From Gordonibacter urolithinfaciens (GTDB lineage Bacteria > Actinomycetota > Coriobacteriia > Coriobacteriales > Eggerthellaceae): a stretch of 64,000 nucleotides of DNA. The stretch spans positions 868,001-932,000 of the forward strand of contig NZ_LT900217.1 of assembly GCF_900199375.1 (NCBI RefSeq), written 5' to 3'. The notes beneath the pieces were generated by a model. The model did no database searches and had not been told where the DNA came from. It saw only the letters and a list, made by a program, of their open reading frames with translations. Below are positions 1-7,528 of the stretch, piece by piece; within the stretch, counting starts at the first letter, position 1; every line of letters begins with the position of its first letter. The position numbers and the translations under genes are program-made.

Positions 1-206
1 TCGCGCAGCCGCGCGGCCGAATGCGTGAGGCGCATCCGGCGCTGGTAGTCGGCGGGGGTCATGCCCGTGAGCCGACGGAACAGCCGGTAGGAATGCCACG
101 GCGAGAACAACGACACGGCAGCGAGGTCCTCAAGGGTCACCTCGTCCTCCACGTGCTCCTCAAGGTAGTCCTGCATCCGCTGCACTGCCTGCACCTGCTC
201 GTTCAC
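1..206 (-). CDS. AraC-family transcriptional regulator, 3' end cut by window
   Basis: The visible 68 N-terminal residues begin at a GTG (204-206) preceded by GGAGAGG about 10 nt upstream, and read MNEQVQAVQRMQDYLEEHVE onward. They match the start of an AraC/XylS helix-turn-helix domain: a short helix, then LEDLAAVSLFSPWHSYRLF (recognition helix of HTH 1) and RRLTGMTPADYQRRMRL (linker and start of HTH 2). The DNA-binding domain lies at the very N-terminus, as in regulators with a C-terminal effector domain such as GyrI-like ones. That effector half is outside the window, so no ligand can be proposed. Confidence 0.85.
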   Translation of the reverse strand, partial: MNEQVQAVQRMQDYLEEHVEDEVTLEDLAAVSLFSPWHSYRLFRRLTGMTPADYQRRMRLTHSAARLR

Positions 207-302
207 GCCGCACGCCCCTCTCCGCCGTTCGCTTTCCACCACCCGACGCCTGCACCCGTCCACTCTACCGGACGCACGCGCGGGCGCTCGACCGTTTTTG
301 CC

Positions 303-422
303 CTATTCCCACCGGAAGAACCGAACCGCCACCGCCGTGCACGCCACGACCACCGCTGCCAGCACGGCCAGCGTGAGCAGCCAGCCTCCGAGGAAGGCAG
401 GCCATGATCCGCTCATCTGCAT
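303..422 (-). CDS. possible small single-pass membrane peptide (39 aa)
   Basis: A short reading frame starts 27 bp after the patatin stop, in the same direction. It begins MQMSGSWPAFLGGW, has one strongly hydrophobic segment (about residues 10-33) and ends with the positively charged RFFRWE. Arguments for it are its position directly after the phospholipase gene and its clean membrane-segment composition. Against it, no Shine-Dalgarno sequence precedes either ATG (422 or 416), and 39 codons can occur by chance in high-GC DNA. No function is assigned. Confidence 0.3.
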   Translation of the reverse strand: MQMSGSWPAFLGGWLLTLAVLAAVVVACTAVAVRFFRWE

Positions 423-449
423 GCCGAACGCGAGCGTGGCGCGTGCGCG

Positions 450-1325
450 CTACCGCCCGAGGAAGCGCTCCCAGGCGGGCAGCTCCGCCTGCGCCTGCGC
501 GCGGCCGCGCCGGAAGTTCGCCTGGAGCCTCGCCCGGTCGCGCTCGGTGTTGGCCACGCCCTGGTCGTTCGCGTAGAACACGTAGGCGCGGCCCTCCGCC
601 TCCAGACGTGCGAGGCGGTCGAGCTCGGCGTTGTAACGACGCGCCCAGGTGTCCAGAGCCGCGCGCATGGCGGGACGCCGCCAGAAGAACACGTCGTAGA
701 GGCGCTGGGGGCGCGTCCGGCGCCGGAAACCGCGAGGGCGCGTGCACACGACGAAGAAGCGCCGCAACCCGTCGGCTTCCGCGCGCGGAAGCATGATGCC
801 GGCGCCGTCGCCGATGCCGCCATCGTACAGCGCCCGTCCGCCTATCCAGGTGGGAGGCAGGATGACAGGGTAGCTCGTGGAGGCGCGCACGCGCTCCATG
901 AGCGCCCGCTCGTCGGGGAAGTCCCGGCGCGTGAAGTAAGCCGTGGCGCCGCTGTCGCGGTCGATGGCCTGCAGCGTGGCGCGCGCCGGGTTCGCCTGGA
1001 AGGCTGCGAAGTCGAACGGAAGCGCGTACCCGGGACGTGCGAGCGCATGGCCGTGCAGGGCCGCGCGCACGCCGTCCGCGCCCGCGAACGGCGCTATCCA
1101 CCAGCGCAGCGACAGGTCGTCGAGCGATGCGGTGAACGACGCCTCCGCCCGCCGCACGTCGCGCGACAGGTAGTCGATCGTGTTCGTCGCCCCCGCGGAG
1201 AGCCCGTACACGTCGTCGAAGAACAGCCCGTTCTCCAACATGACCGCAAGCGCCCCGGCCGAGTACGAGTTCCGCATCCCGCCGCCCTCGAAGATGAGGG
1301 CAACGTCGCGCACCGTGCTCTCCAT
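450..1325 (-). CDS. patatin-like phospholipase (YjjU/RssA type)
   Basis: This 291-residue protein is a predicted serine acyl hydrolase acting on lipid esters. The oxyanion-hole loop is EGGGMRNSY (residues 13-21), the nucleophile elbow GLSAG gives Ser43, and the DGG at 168-170 supplies the catalytic Asp of the Ser-Asp dyad. No signal peptide is seen. The C-terminal ~90 residues (RPRGFRRRT, then YNAELDRLARLEAEGRAYVF) match the extension of bacterial YjjU-type patatins. Start ATG 1325 was chosen for the GGGAGGG box 7 nt upstream. A membrane-anchored protein gene lies 47 bp upstream in the same direction. A second patatin at 4517-5425 has the same architecture and is an old paralogue. Confidence 0.9.
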   Translation of the reverse strand: MESTVRDVALIFEGGGMRNSYSAGALAVMLENGLFFDDVYGLSAGATNTIDYLSRDVRRAEASFTASLDDLSLRWWIAPFAGADGVRAALHGHALARPGYALPFDFAAFQANPARATLQAIDRDSGATAYFTRRDFPDERALMERVRASTSYPVILPPTWIGGRALYDGGIGDGAGIMLPRAEADGLRRFFVVCTRPRGFRRRTRPQRLYDVFFWRRPAMRAALDTWARRYNAELDRLARLEAEGRAYVFYANDQGVANTERDRARLQANFRRGRAQAQAELPAWERFLGR

Positions 1326-1372
1326 CGGGCCGCCCTCCCTTCTTCCCGTCGCCGGAACAGTGCCTGCGCGCC

Positions 1373-1735
1373 TCACAGCGCCGCGACCTCGCGGCGGAGC
1401 GCGGCGAGGTCGGGCGCCGGGCCCACGAGGCGGCGGTACAGGCGCTCCACCTGGCCGCGCAGCGCTATCTCGCGCGCCTCGCTCAGCACGAAGAACGACA
1501 CGCGCAGGTACAGCTCGAGTTCTTGGGCGCTTTCCAGCTGCGCGGGGTCGGCCGAGGGGCGGGCCTGCCGCTCGTCCACGAGGGCGGCCAGCATGCCCTT
1601 CGTCACGCGCCGCATGCGCGCAAGGCTCTCCTTTCGGTCGCGGTACGCCCGGTACTGCGGCAGGAACAGCGCCGTGCACACGGCCAGCACCTCTGCGCAC
1701 GCCGTGAACCACTCCGGCAGCGACCCGAGCTCCAT
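1373..1735 (-). CDS. hypothetical protein with one N-terminal membrane segment
   Basis: A 120-residue protein starting at ATG 1735, which follows an excellent AAGGAGGA box. Residues ~6-26 (PEWFTACAEVLAVCTALFLP) form one membrane helix, followed by a basic, arginine-rich helical cytoplasmic tail (YRAYRDRKESLARMRRVTKG). It resembles the small anchored helical proteins often annotated only as hypothetical. It is the first gene of a probable two-gene unit with the patatin (47 bp gap), so a role in membrane-lipid maintenance is possible but is inference from position only. Confidence 0.75.
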   Translation of the reverse strand: MELGSLPEWFTACAEVLAVCTALFLPQYRAYRDRKESLARMRRVTKGMLAALVDERQARPSADPAQLESAQELELYLRVSFFVLSEAREIALRGQVERLYRRLVGPAPDLAALRREVAAL

Positions 1736-1947
1736 GGCTCCTCCTTTTCGCAAGCTCTTTTTGAGCCACTATAGAAGCGCCTGCAAGATGGTACGCACTC
1801 ACGGACGCATTCGTCACACCCCCGTGGTCACCGCAAGCCCGCAGGAGCCCACGCCGCCCTGCGTGCACGGCACAGATTCAGTGCGCGTTCGCTTCGTGCC
1901 GATGATAAGATGAATTGCGAAAACCCACGCGACAGCGAAGGAGCGCC

Positions 1948-2325
1948 ATGCCCATGCCGAACTACGACGGCCGCGTGTTCGTATCACTCGAAAACACGGA
2001 GAACGGCGAAGTAGACGAACGGACGCGATTCGCCTATCACCAAAACGGCTTCAGCGTATAGGCCGATTATGCGGGCGGCGATATAGTGCGCGGCCACCTT
2101 GTGGGCACGACGGATGAAGATGGTCGCTTGCATTTCCTCTATCATCACCTGAATACCGCAGGAGAGCTGCGGGCAGGCGAATGCAACAGCATTCCGCAGA
2201 AGCTGCCCGACGGCCGCCTGCGGCTTCGCGAAACATGGCGTTGGCTCAATGGAGATTGCTCGGCTGGTACCTCGATCATCGAGGAGCAGGCGCCGGGCAA
2301 TAGCGGAGTCGAACACGACGGCTAG
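1948..2325 (+). pseudogene. small conserved protein (family often labelled n-acetylglutamate synthase), broken by one in-frame TAG
   Basis: Reading from ATG 1948 (AAGGAG box 5 nt upstream) gives MPMPNYDGRVFVSLENTENG, then a TAG at 2059-2061 (codon 38). The same frame then runs open for another 87 codons to a TAG at 2323-2325. Both halves match one widespread ~115-residue family: YDGRVFVSLENTENGEV before the stop, and ADYAGGDIVRGHLVG, LHFLYHHLNTAGEL and LRLRETWRWLNGD after it. In the family as I recall it the stop falls on a conserved Trp (V-W-A-E-Y), so one TGG to TAG change explains it. Nothing else in the frame has decayed, which suggests a recent mutation or a sequencing error. The stop overlaps the tatD stop in a shared CTAG. 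Confidence 0.75.
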
Positions 2326-3083
2326 AGACCGAGCAGGTCGCGGCTCGAGTGCGCAATGCGCTCCGCAAGGGTTTCGGGATCCTCGCGGCGCAGGCGGGCG
2401 ATCTCGTCGAGGGCGCCTTCCAGCCGGCGGGCGAACTCCCCCGCCGGCACGGCCGGGCCGGCCTCGGGCGGCTCGTCGGTTTCCAGCAGCAAGCGGTCTC
2501 GCGGGATGGCCTGCGCGTAGGCGCGGCCGCGCTTCGAGGCCAGCATGTGCGGGCCCACGGAGAAGAAGCAGCCGAGCTTCGCGGCACGCTGCAGCTCGTC
2601 GGACGTGCCGGAGAACCAGTGGAAGAGGCAGGCGCCGCCGTCGAGGACGCCGTGGCGCTCGAGGACGTCGAGCACGGTTCCCGCCGAGCGCACGGCGTGG
2701 ATCGAGAGCACCTTGCCGCCTTCCGCCGCGCAGGCTGCGGCGATACGGTCGAACGCCGCCACCTGCGCCCCGCGCGTCGCCACGTGCTTGGGGCTGAAGT
2801 CGAGTCCCACCTCGCCCACGTAGCGCGACGCGCCTGCGTTCGCGGCGGCGCGCTCGGCGGCCGCCTCGCCCGCCGGCCCTTCTTCCACCCACCAGGGATG
2901 CAGCCCCGCCCCCACGCGCACGTTGGGGCACGGCGCGAGCAGCCGCGCGGCCCGGTCGAAGCCCGCAGGCGTCACCGTCATCGAGAGCGCGACCGTCCCG
3001 CATGCCGCCAACCCGTCCGCAAGCGCGCGCGGATCGGCGTCGAAGTCCAGGTGGCAGTGCATATCGAACAGGCGATACCTCAT
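2322..3083 (-). CDS. tatD: TatD-family metal-dependent deoxyribonuclease
   Basis: A 253-residue TIM-barrel hydrolase. The metal-binding HxH is in FDMHCHLDF (His9, His11), the conserved Glu in YVGEVGLDFSPKH, further His ligands in LSIHAVRSAG and CLFHWFSG, and the closing Asp in LLLETDEPPEAG. TatD enzymes act as 3'-5' exo/endonucleases in DNA repair and turnover. The length is close to the family norm (~260). Its ATG (3083) overlaps the TGA of the upstream tcdA in an ATGA, so the two are translationally coupled. Confidence 0.92.
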   Translation of the reverse strand: MRYRLFDMHCHLDFDADPRALADGLAACGTVALSMTVTPAGFDRAARLLAPCPNVRVGAGLHPWWVEEGPAGEAAAERAAANAGASRYVGEVGLDFSPKHVATRGAQVAAFDRIAAACAAEGGKVLSIHAVRSAGTVLDVLERHGVLDGGACLFHWFSGTSDELQRAAKLGCFFSVGPHMLASKRGRAYAQAIPRDRLLLETDEPPEAGPAVPAGEFARRLEGALDEIARLRREDPETLAERIAHSSRDLLGL

Positions 3084-3820
3084 GCGCGCCCAATCCCAGC
3101 CAGCGTGCAGATCACCTCGCCGGCGATCATCTGGCCCATGATGGGCGGCACGTACGACGCCGTGCCGAGGTTCGACCGCTCGCGGCGCGCGGCGCCCTCG
3201 CGCACGGGCACGTCCACCGGCTGCTCGCACGAGTACAGCACGCGCAGGCTCCGGATGCCGCGCTTGCGCCCCTCCTTGCGCATGATGCGGCAGAGCGGGC
3301 AGTTCACCGTGTCGTACACGTCCGCCACGCGGAAGCACTCGGGGCGCAGCTTGTTCGCCGCGCCCATGCTGCTGATCAGGCGAAGCCCGCGCTCGTCGGC
3401 GTACTGCGCGATGGCGAGCTTCGCCGATATCGTGTCGATGGCGTCCACCACGTAGTCCACGCCGCCGGCATGCGCGGCGATGAACGCCGGCACGTTCTCG
3501 GCCAGCAGGAACTCGTCGATCGCCTCCACCTGCGCCGCAGGGTTGATGTCGGCCACCATCGCGCGCGCCACGTCCACCTTCTTGTGCCCGATGGTGCTGT
3601 GGAACGCGATGGCCTGCCGGTTGATGTTGCTGGCCTGCACCACGTCGTGGTCGACCACGACCAGCCGGCCCACGCCGCCGCGCGCAAGCGCTTCCACGCA
3701 GTTCGAGCCCACGCCGCCCACGCCGAGCACCATGACGGTGGAATCCGCGAGCCGCGCCAGACCGTCGCGCCCCATGATCAGTTCGAGTTTCGAGGTGGCG
3801 GTGTCGCCGGTTGCCGTCAT
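3080..3820 (-). CDS. tcdA: tRNA threonylcarbamoyladenosine dehydratase (ThiF/E1-like)
   Basis: A 246-residue E1-like adenylating protein. The Rossmann ATP-binding loop is LGVGGVGSNCVEAL (residues 32-45), followed by the acidic strand VVVDHDVVQASNINRQ typical of the ThiF/TcdA fold. C-terminal cysteines (VNCPLCRIM, CEQP) are in the expected region. TcdA cyclises t6A37 of tRNA to ct6A using ATP. Start ATG 3820 is preceded by AGAAAGGAAG; an in-frame ATG further upstream has no such site. It is coupled to tatD by an ATGA overlap. Confidence 0.9.
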   Translation of the reverse strand: MTATGDTATSKLELIMGRDGLARLADSTVMVLGVGGVGSNCVEALARGGVGRLVVVDHDVVQASNINRQAIAFHSTIGHKKVDVARAMVADINPAAQVEAIDEFLLAENVPAFIAAHAGGVDYVVDAIDTISAKLAIAQYADERGLRLISSMGAANKLRPECFRVADVYDTVNCPLCRIMRKEGRKRGIRSLRVLYSCEQPVDVPVREGAARRERSNLGTASYVPPIMGQMIAGEVICTLAGIGRA

Positions 3821-3891
3821 GCGCTTCCTTTCTGTCGGCGACCATGGTAGCACCGCAGGGTGGCCGACCGTCCGAAAAGCCGCCGAGAGCC

Positions 3892-3949
3892 CATCTTCGC
3901 CTCAAAAAAACGATTCAGCCACCGAGGCGCGAGTTTTATAGCGAAGATG
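3892..3949. repeat. 9-bp inverted repeat in the DUF6933-tcdA gap
   Basis: CATCTTCGC (3892-3900) and GCGAAGATG (3941-3949) are perfect inverted arms around 40 nt that include a run of seven A (3904-3910). On the minus strand this puts a U-run inside the loop region, between the end of the DUF6933-like gene and tcdA. It may act as a transcription terminator or attenuator, but the geometry is not that of a classical intrinsic terminator. Confidence 0.4.
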
Positions 3950-3959
3950 CCTCCGCGGA

Positions 3960-4487
3960 TTACGTCTGCGCGCCTATCCCCAAGCGCGCAAGGTCGGCGA
4001 CGAAGCGCTCGACGGGCAGGCCGAGGCCCTCGAAGCCGGCCGCCTTACAGGGCATTCGCTCGTTCGCCAGGCGGCACAGCTCCGCCGGAAACGGATCGGC
4101 CGCCGCGTCGAGCGCGAGCGGGAGCGCCAGCAGCTTGTCCACCAGCACGTTCATGAACGCGACGGAACGCCGGCCGTGCGTGCGCGTGACCTCGGCCGCG
4201 CCGGCGAGGAACCGGTACGCCCCGATCGCGTCCTCGTCGAACCCCGAGGCGGCAAGCGAGGCGCGCAACGCTGCGAGCGCGACGGCCTCCCAATCGCGCC
4301 AATCCCCCGGCTGCATGCACGCGAAGGCCGCGAACCGGTTGCACGCGTTCGCCAGCAGCAGCACGTCGGCCCCGCCGAGCGCCACACGGTGCGCCTCCCA
4401 GCAGAAGAGCGGCTCCTCCGGCTCGCCGTAAGGCGGCCGCGCAAGCCGCAGATGCCGCTGCAACGGTATGGTGATGCCCAGCTGCAC
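3960..4487 (-). CDS. DUF6933-like protein of unknown function
   Basis: A 175-residue protein starting at GTG 4487 behind an AGGAGG box. It begins MQLGITIPLQRHLRLARPPY, then has VALGGADVLLLANACNRFAAF, a form recalling the 'record and write into local memory' core of DUF6933 proteins, and later THGRRSVAFMNVLVDKL, also typical of that family. The biochemical role of the family is unknown. The gene lies 29 bp after the second patatin gene in the same direction and is probably co-transcribed with it. Family assignment is from recalled motif order and is moderate. Confidence 0.7.
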   Translation of the reverse strand: MQLGITIPLQRHLRLARPPYGEPEEPLFCWEAHRVALGGADVLLLANACNRFAAFACMQPGDWRDWEAVALAALRASLAASGFDEDAIGAYRFLAGAAEVTRTHGRRSVAFMNVLVDKLLALPLALDAAADPFPAELCRLANERMPCKAAGFEGLGLPVERFVADLARLGIGAQT

Positions 4488-4516
4488 CGCTCCGCCTCCT
4501 CCTTTCCCGCAGCGCC

Positions 4517-5425
4517 TCAGCCGCGCTGCAGCCACGCTTCCCAGGCGTCGGCCTCGCGTTGGGCCTGGGCGTAGCCTTGGTCGTAGGAGCGGGACAGCTT
4601 CGCGTGATCCGTCTCCCGGTTCGATACCGGCATCTCGTCGGGGTGGAACACGCAGGCGGCGCCCTCGCGCTCCAGGCGGTCTACCTCGTCGCAGAGGGCG
4701 TTGTAGGGCCGCCAGCGCTCGATGGTGCGCTCGGCCACCTGCGGATGGGCCCGGAAGGCGGTGCGGAACAGCGCCGCCGCGGCCGGCCGCGGCGGCTTCT
4801 TGCGATAGCCGCGCGGCTGCGAGCGGATGATAAAGAACCGTTCGAACCCGTCGCGGCGCGCCGCGTCCAGCAGGATGCCCCGGCTCTCGCCCAGGCCGCC
4901 GTCCATGAACGTGCGCCCATCGATTACCGTAGGCGGCATGAACAGGGGCATGGTGGAGCTGGCCCGTACCCGCAGCATCATGTCGCGAAGCGTGGGGCAG
5001 TCGGCCTTCGTCCAGGCCACCGTCTCGCCGGTGTCCCAGTCGAAGCCCTCGATGTGCACGTCGGCGTCGCTGGCTGCGAACGTGTCGAAGTCGAACGCCA
5101 TCACGGCGTCCGTTCCCGCCAGCTCCTCGGCAACGCCCTCGTACAGATACGGCGCGTTGAAGTAGCCATGCCCGCGCAGGAAGCTGCCAACACCGCCGAA
5201 GCGCGGGTCGCGCACGAGATCGACGAACGACGCCTTCGTGCGTGCGATGTCGCGCGACACGTAGTTCACCGCGTGGCTCGAGCCGGCGGAGATGCCGTAC
5301 ACGCGCCCGAAGTGCAGCTGGCGCTCCAGCAGCGTGACCATGGCGCCCGCCGTGTAGCTGGCGCGCATGCCGCCGCCCTCGATGACGAGCGCGACGTCGG
5401 ATATGTTGGCCGTCAGGGTGCCCAT
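4517..5425 (-). CDS. patatin-like phospholipase, second copy, probable leaderless mRNA
   Basis: This 302-residue paralogue of the 450-1325 gene has the oxyanion loop IEGGGMRASY (residues 15-24), the nucleophile elbow GISAG with Ser46, and MDGGLGES with Asp175. The C-terminal block RSQPRGYRKKPPR and the ending QREADAWEAWLQRG are shared with the first copy, so both belong to the YjjU-type group. No Shine-Dalgarno sequence precedes ATG 5425. Instead a perfect TATAAT lies 6 nt upstream, which would place +1 on the A of ATG. The two paralogues flank the tcdA-tatD pair; the reason is not evident. Confidence 0.9.
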   Translation of the reverse strand: MGTLTANISDVALVIEGGGMRASYTAGAMVTLLERQLHFGRVYGISAGSSHAVNYVSRDIARTKASFVDLVRDPRFGGVGSFLRGHGYFNAPYLYEGVAEELAGTDAVMAFDFDTFAASDADVHIEGFDWDTGETVAWTKADCPTLRDMMLRVRASSTMPLFMPPTVIDGRTFMDGGLGESRGILLDAARRDGFERFFIIRSQPRGYRKKPPRPAAAALFRTAFRAHPQVAERTIERWRPYNALCDEVDRLEREGAACVFHPDEMPVSNRETDHAKLSRSYDQGYAQAQREADAWEAWLQRG

Positions 5426-5431
5426 GGGAGT

Positions 5432-5437
5432 ATTATA
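5432..5437 (-). promoter_or_regulatory. TATAAT -10 box exactly 6 nt before the patatin ATG (leaderless promoter)
   Basis: On the minus strand the sequence is TATAAT-ACTCCC-ATG. With the usual 6-nt discriminator, transcription would begin at the start codon itself. No convincing TTGACA -35 is visible about 17 bp upstream, and no Shine-Dalgarno sequence exists. The same geometry is seen at 46628-46642. Confidence 0.6.
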
Positions 5438-5510
5438 GCCGTGCCGCGGGCTCTCCTGGGGGATGCGATACCGCGGCGTAGCCGAACGAGATGAGAGAGG
5501 AAACGCTACC

Positions 5511-5747
5511 ATGGAGAAGCCGATTCTGTATTACTGGGCCCCGTGCCCCACCTGCTCCGTCCTGACCCATTTCGCCGAAGAGCACGGCATAGAGCTCGAC
5601 AAGCGCGACGTGGAGCAGGAGGCCCCCTACCAGGAGCTCCTCGAGCTGGGCGGCAACGCCGACCTCATCCCCTACCTGTGGGACGGCGAGCGACTCGTCA
5701 ACGGCAACGACGAGTGCCTGGCGTACCTGCGCGAGAAGTACCTTTAG
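5511..5747 (+). CDS. glutaredoxin/ArsC-like small thioredoxin-fold protein
   Basis: A 78-residue single thioredoxin-fold domain starting MEKPILYYWAPCPTC. The redox-active CPTC is at residues 12-15 after the first beta strand. The rest (VEQEAPYQELLELGG, then ADLIPYLWDGERLV) has the cis-Pro strand (IPYLWDG) expected of glutaredoxin-like proteins. It probably catalyses thiol-disulfide exchange in the cytoplasm. ATG 5511 follows GAGAGGAAA. The gene is divergent from the patatin, sharing an ~85 bp promoter region. Confidence 0.85.
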   Translation: MEKPILYYWAPCPTCSVLTHFAEEHGIELDKRDVEQEAPYQELLELGGNADLIPYLWDGERLVNGNDECLAYLREKYL

Positions 5748-5767
5748 GCAGCGGGCGAACCCGAGCA

Positions 5768-5805
5768 GGGGCGCCCCCGCAGCGATCTCTCGCGCAGGGC
5801 GCCCT
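5768..5805. other. two 10-bp perfect palindromes in a convergent gap
   Basis: GGGGCGCCCC (5768-5777) and AGGGCGCCCT (5796-5805) are related palindromes in the 70 bp between convergent genes. They could form cruciform or terminator structures or serve as a repeated binding site. No U-run follows either one. Confidence 0.35.
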
Positions 5806-5817
5806 CGTTCCCGCCGC

Positions 5818-6897
5818 TCACCGGGTTACGGCAACCGCGGCGCTGCCCGAGCTTTGGGTCGCCGAGCTTTGGGTCGAACTGGAGGACGAGCCGCCCGAAT
5901 TCGGCTGCGTGGCGGAATCGTGCGAGCCGCTGCCGGACTGCCCGCTGCCGCCCGACCCGCTGCTGTCGCCCGTGCTGCCGCTGCCGGAGCCGTCCGACGA
6001 GCCCGACGAGCCCGAAGAGTCGCCCGAGGAACCCGACGAGCCCGAAGACCCCGAACCGCCCGATGCCCCTTGATCTCCGCCCGACGACGAGTTGTCGCCC
6101 GACGAGCCCGAGGACCCGTTCGGCGCCGTGTCCTTCGAAGGGTCGGTCGTGGAGGAATCGTTCGAGCCCGACGACGTTCCCTTGTCCGCCGGCTCATCCG
6201 AAGCATCCCCGCTTCCCGAGGAGTCCGACTTCTGGGCCTGCGATGACGAGGGGATGAGGGGCTGCGTCTTCGCGCCCACGCCCTGCCCGGTGGTGACGAG
6301 GTCGATGACGAGGGCGGACAGCGCGACGGCCACGATAGCGGACGCGATGGACACCGCCACCACACGTCGCTGCAGCTTCTTCCTGTGTTCGCGGCGCTCG
6401 CGCGCCCGCTGCACCGTGGGGTCGTCGCGCAGGCCGGCATCGTCGGCGCGCGGCGTGCGCGAGCGCCGCGCCGCCTCGCGCGACTCGATGGAGTCCTGCG
6501 GCGAGAGGCGCGCCGTCTTCTCCGACTGCGGGAGGGTTGCCGTCCTCCCCGCCGATCCGGCAGCATGCCGGGCGGCGGTCCACCCCGACGGGTCCGGCCC
6601 TTCCGCCCCCGCATCGTCCGAGGCGCCCTTTGCGGGAGGCACGTAGCCGGTCTCGCCCGGCTTCAGCTCGCGCAGCTTCTCGGCCGACGCGGTGAAGAAC
6701 TTCTTGTACAGCTGCGATGCCACCGCCGACACGACGGAGCCCACGCCCACGCCGATCACGGAGCCGTAGATGCCTATTTGCGAGGCCAGCAGCATGGAGG
6801 TGACGGCCGCCAGCGCACCGGCTACGACCTGCGCCACCGACAGGTCGTCGAACAGCCTGCCCCTCTTCGCCTTCCCGCCGCCCGCATCTCGCGCCAT
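5818..6897 (-). CDS. two-pass membrane protein with long Ser/Gly-rich extracellular tail
   Basis: A 359-residue protein starting at ATG 6897 (AGGAGG box). Residues ~20-65 hold a hydrophobic glycine-rich region (VVAGALAAVTSMLLASQIG and SVIGVGVGSVVSAVASQLY). A basic cytoplasmic segment (~200-220, RRSRTP then RERREHRKKLQRR) precedes a second membrane helix (VAVSIASAIVAVALSALVI, ~223-241). The last ~110 residues are almost entirely Ser, Gly, Asp and Thr (SGSSGSSGDSSGSSGSS and similar), low-complexity sequence of the kind used as a cell-wall spanning or glycosylated stalk. There is no LPXTG motif. Function is unknown. Confidence 0.8.
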   Translation of the reverse strand: MARDAGGGKAKRGRLFDDLSVAQVVAGALAAVTSMLLASQIGIYGSVIGVGVGSVVSAVASQLYKKFFTASAEKLRELKPGETGYVPPAKGASDDAGAEGPDPSGWTAARHAAGSAGRTATLPQSEKTARLSPQDSIESREAARRSRTPRADDAGLRDDPTVQRARERREHRKKLQRRVVAVSIASAIVAVALSALVIDLVTTGQGVGAKTQPLIPSSSQAQKSDSSGSGDASDEPADKGTSSGSNDSSTTDPSKDTAPNGSSGSSGDNSSSGGDQGASGGSGSSGSSGSSGDSSGSSGSSDGSGSGSTGDSSGSGGSGQSGSGSHDSATQPNSGGSSSSSTQSSATQSSGSAAVAVTR

Positions 6898-7129
6898 GCC
6901 GCAACCTCCTGTTCGCCTCGCGTCCGTTCCGGGGCCCTCACCCCATCCGAACATACCGCACGCCTGTGGAACCCTCGCGCACTCCATCCAATCGTTATCA
7001 GCACGCCACAGAACATGCACCGCTTTCGCTTGTCCTCAGCTGGCAAAGGCGCGCGACTGGTATCATGCGAAAGGCGGGAGGGGTACTGCTCGGCCCGCGT
7101 AGAATCGCAACCTAGGGAAAGGAAAGCAC

Positions 7130-7495
7130 ATGGAAGCAAGCTTGCTCGAATGGACGCTCGTGTCGGAATGCCCTATCCCCCAGGATGTGGCGAACGTGCT
7201 CGTGCAGGGCGAGCAGCCCATCGCCGCGTACAAGACGCTGCGGGATTCGGCCATCTTCACCACGAAGCGCTTGATCGTGCGCGACGCCCAGGGTATGACG
7301 GGCAAGAAGGTGGAAATCTACTCGCTGCCGTGGAAGTCCGTGGACATGTGGTCGTCGGAGACGGCCGGGCACCTCGACCTCAACACCGAGATGGAGTTCT
7401 GGACACGTGCGGGCCACATCAAGGTCAACCTGAAGAAGGGCCTCGATATCCATCGGCTCGACAACATCATTTCCCACTGCGTGCTGGGGCTGTAG
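7130..7495 (+). CDS. bacterial PH-domain protein
   Basis: A 121-residue protein consisting of one bacterial pleckstrin-homology-like fold. The typical order is visible: VLVQGEQPIAAYKTLRDSAI (strands 1-2), FTTKRLIVRDAQGMTGKKVE (the strand with the TTKRLI signature), YSLPWKSVDMWSSETAG, and a C-terminal helix HRLDNIISHCVLGL. It has no membrane segment. The role of such single-domain proteins is unknown; some respond to envelope stress. ATG 7130 follows AGGGAAAGGAAAG. Confidence 0.85.
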   Translation: MEASLLEWTLVSECPIPQDVANVLVQGEQPIAAYKTLRDSAIFTTKRLIVRDAQGMTGKKVEIYSLPWKSVDMWSSETAGHLDLNTEMEFWTRAGHIKVNLKKGLDIHRLDNIISHCVLGL

Positions 7496-7528
7496 GCGCC
7501 GCCCCAGCAAGCCGCCCCCCGACGGTGC

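Noticed and set aside
298-576. Plus-strand small gene overlapping the start of the patatin region
   Set aside because: No ribosome site, low-complexity Arg/Ala sequence, and antisense to the patatin C-terminus.
2059-2061. Pyrrolysine codon
   Set aside because: The family appears to have a Trp here and no pyrrolysine system is visible in the window. A point mutation is simpler.
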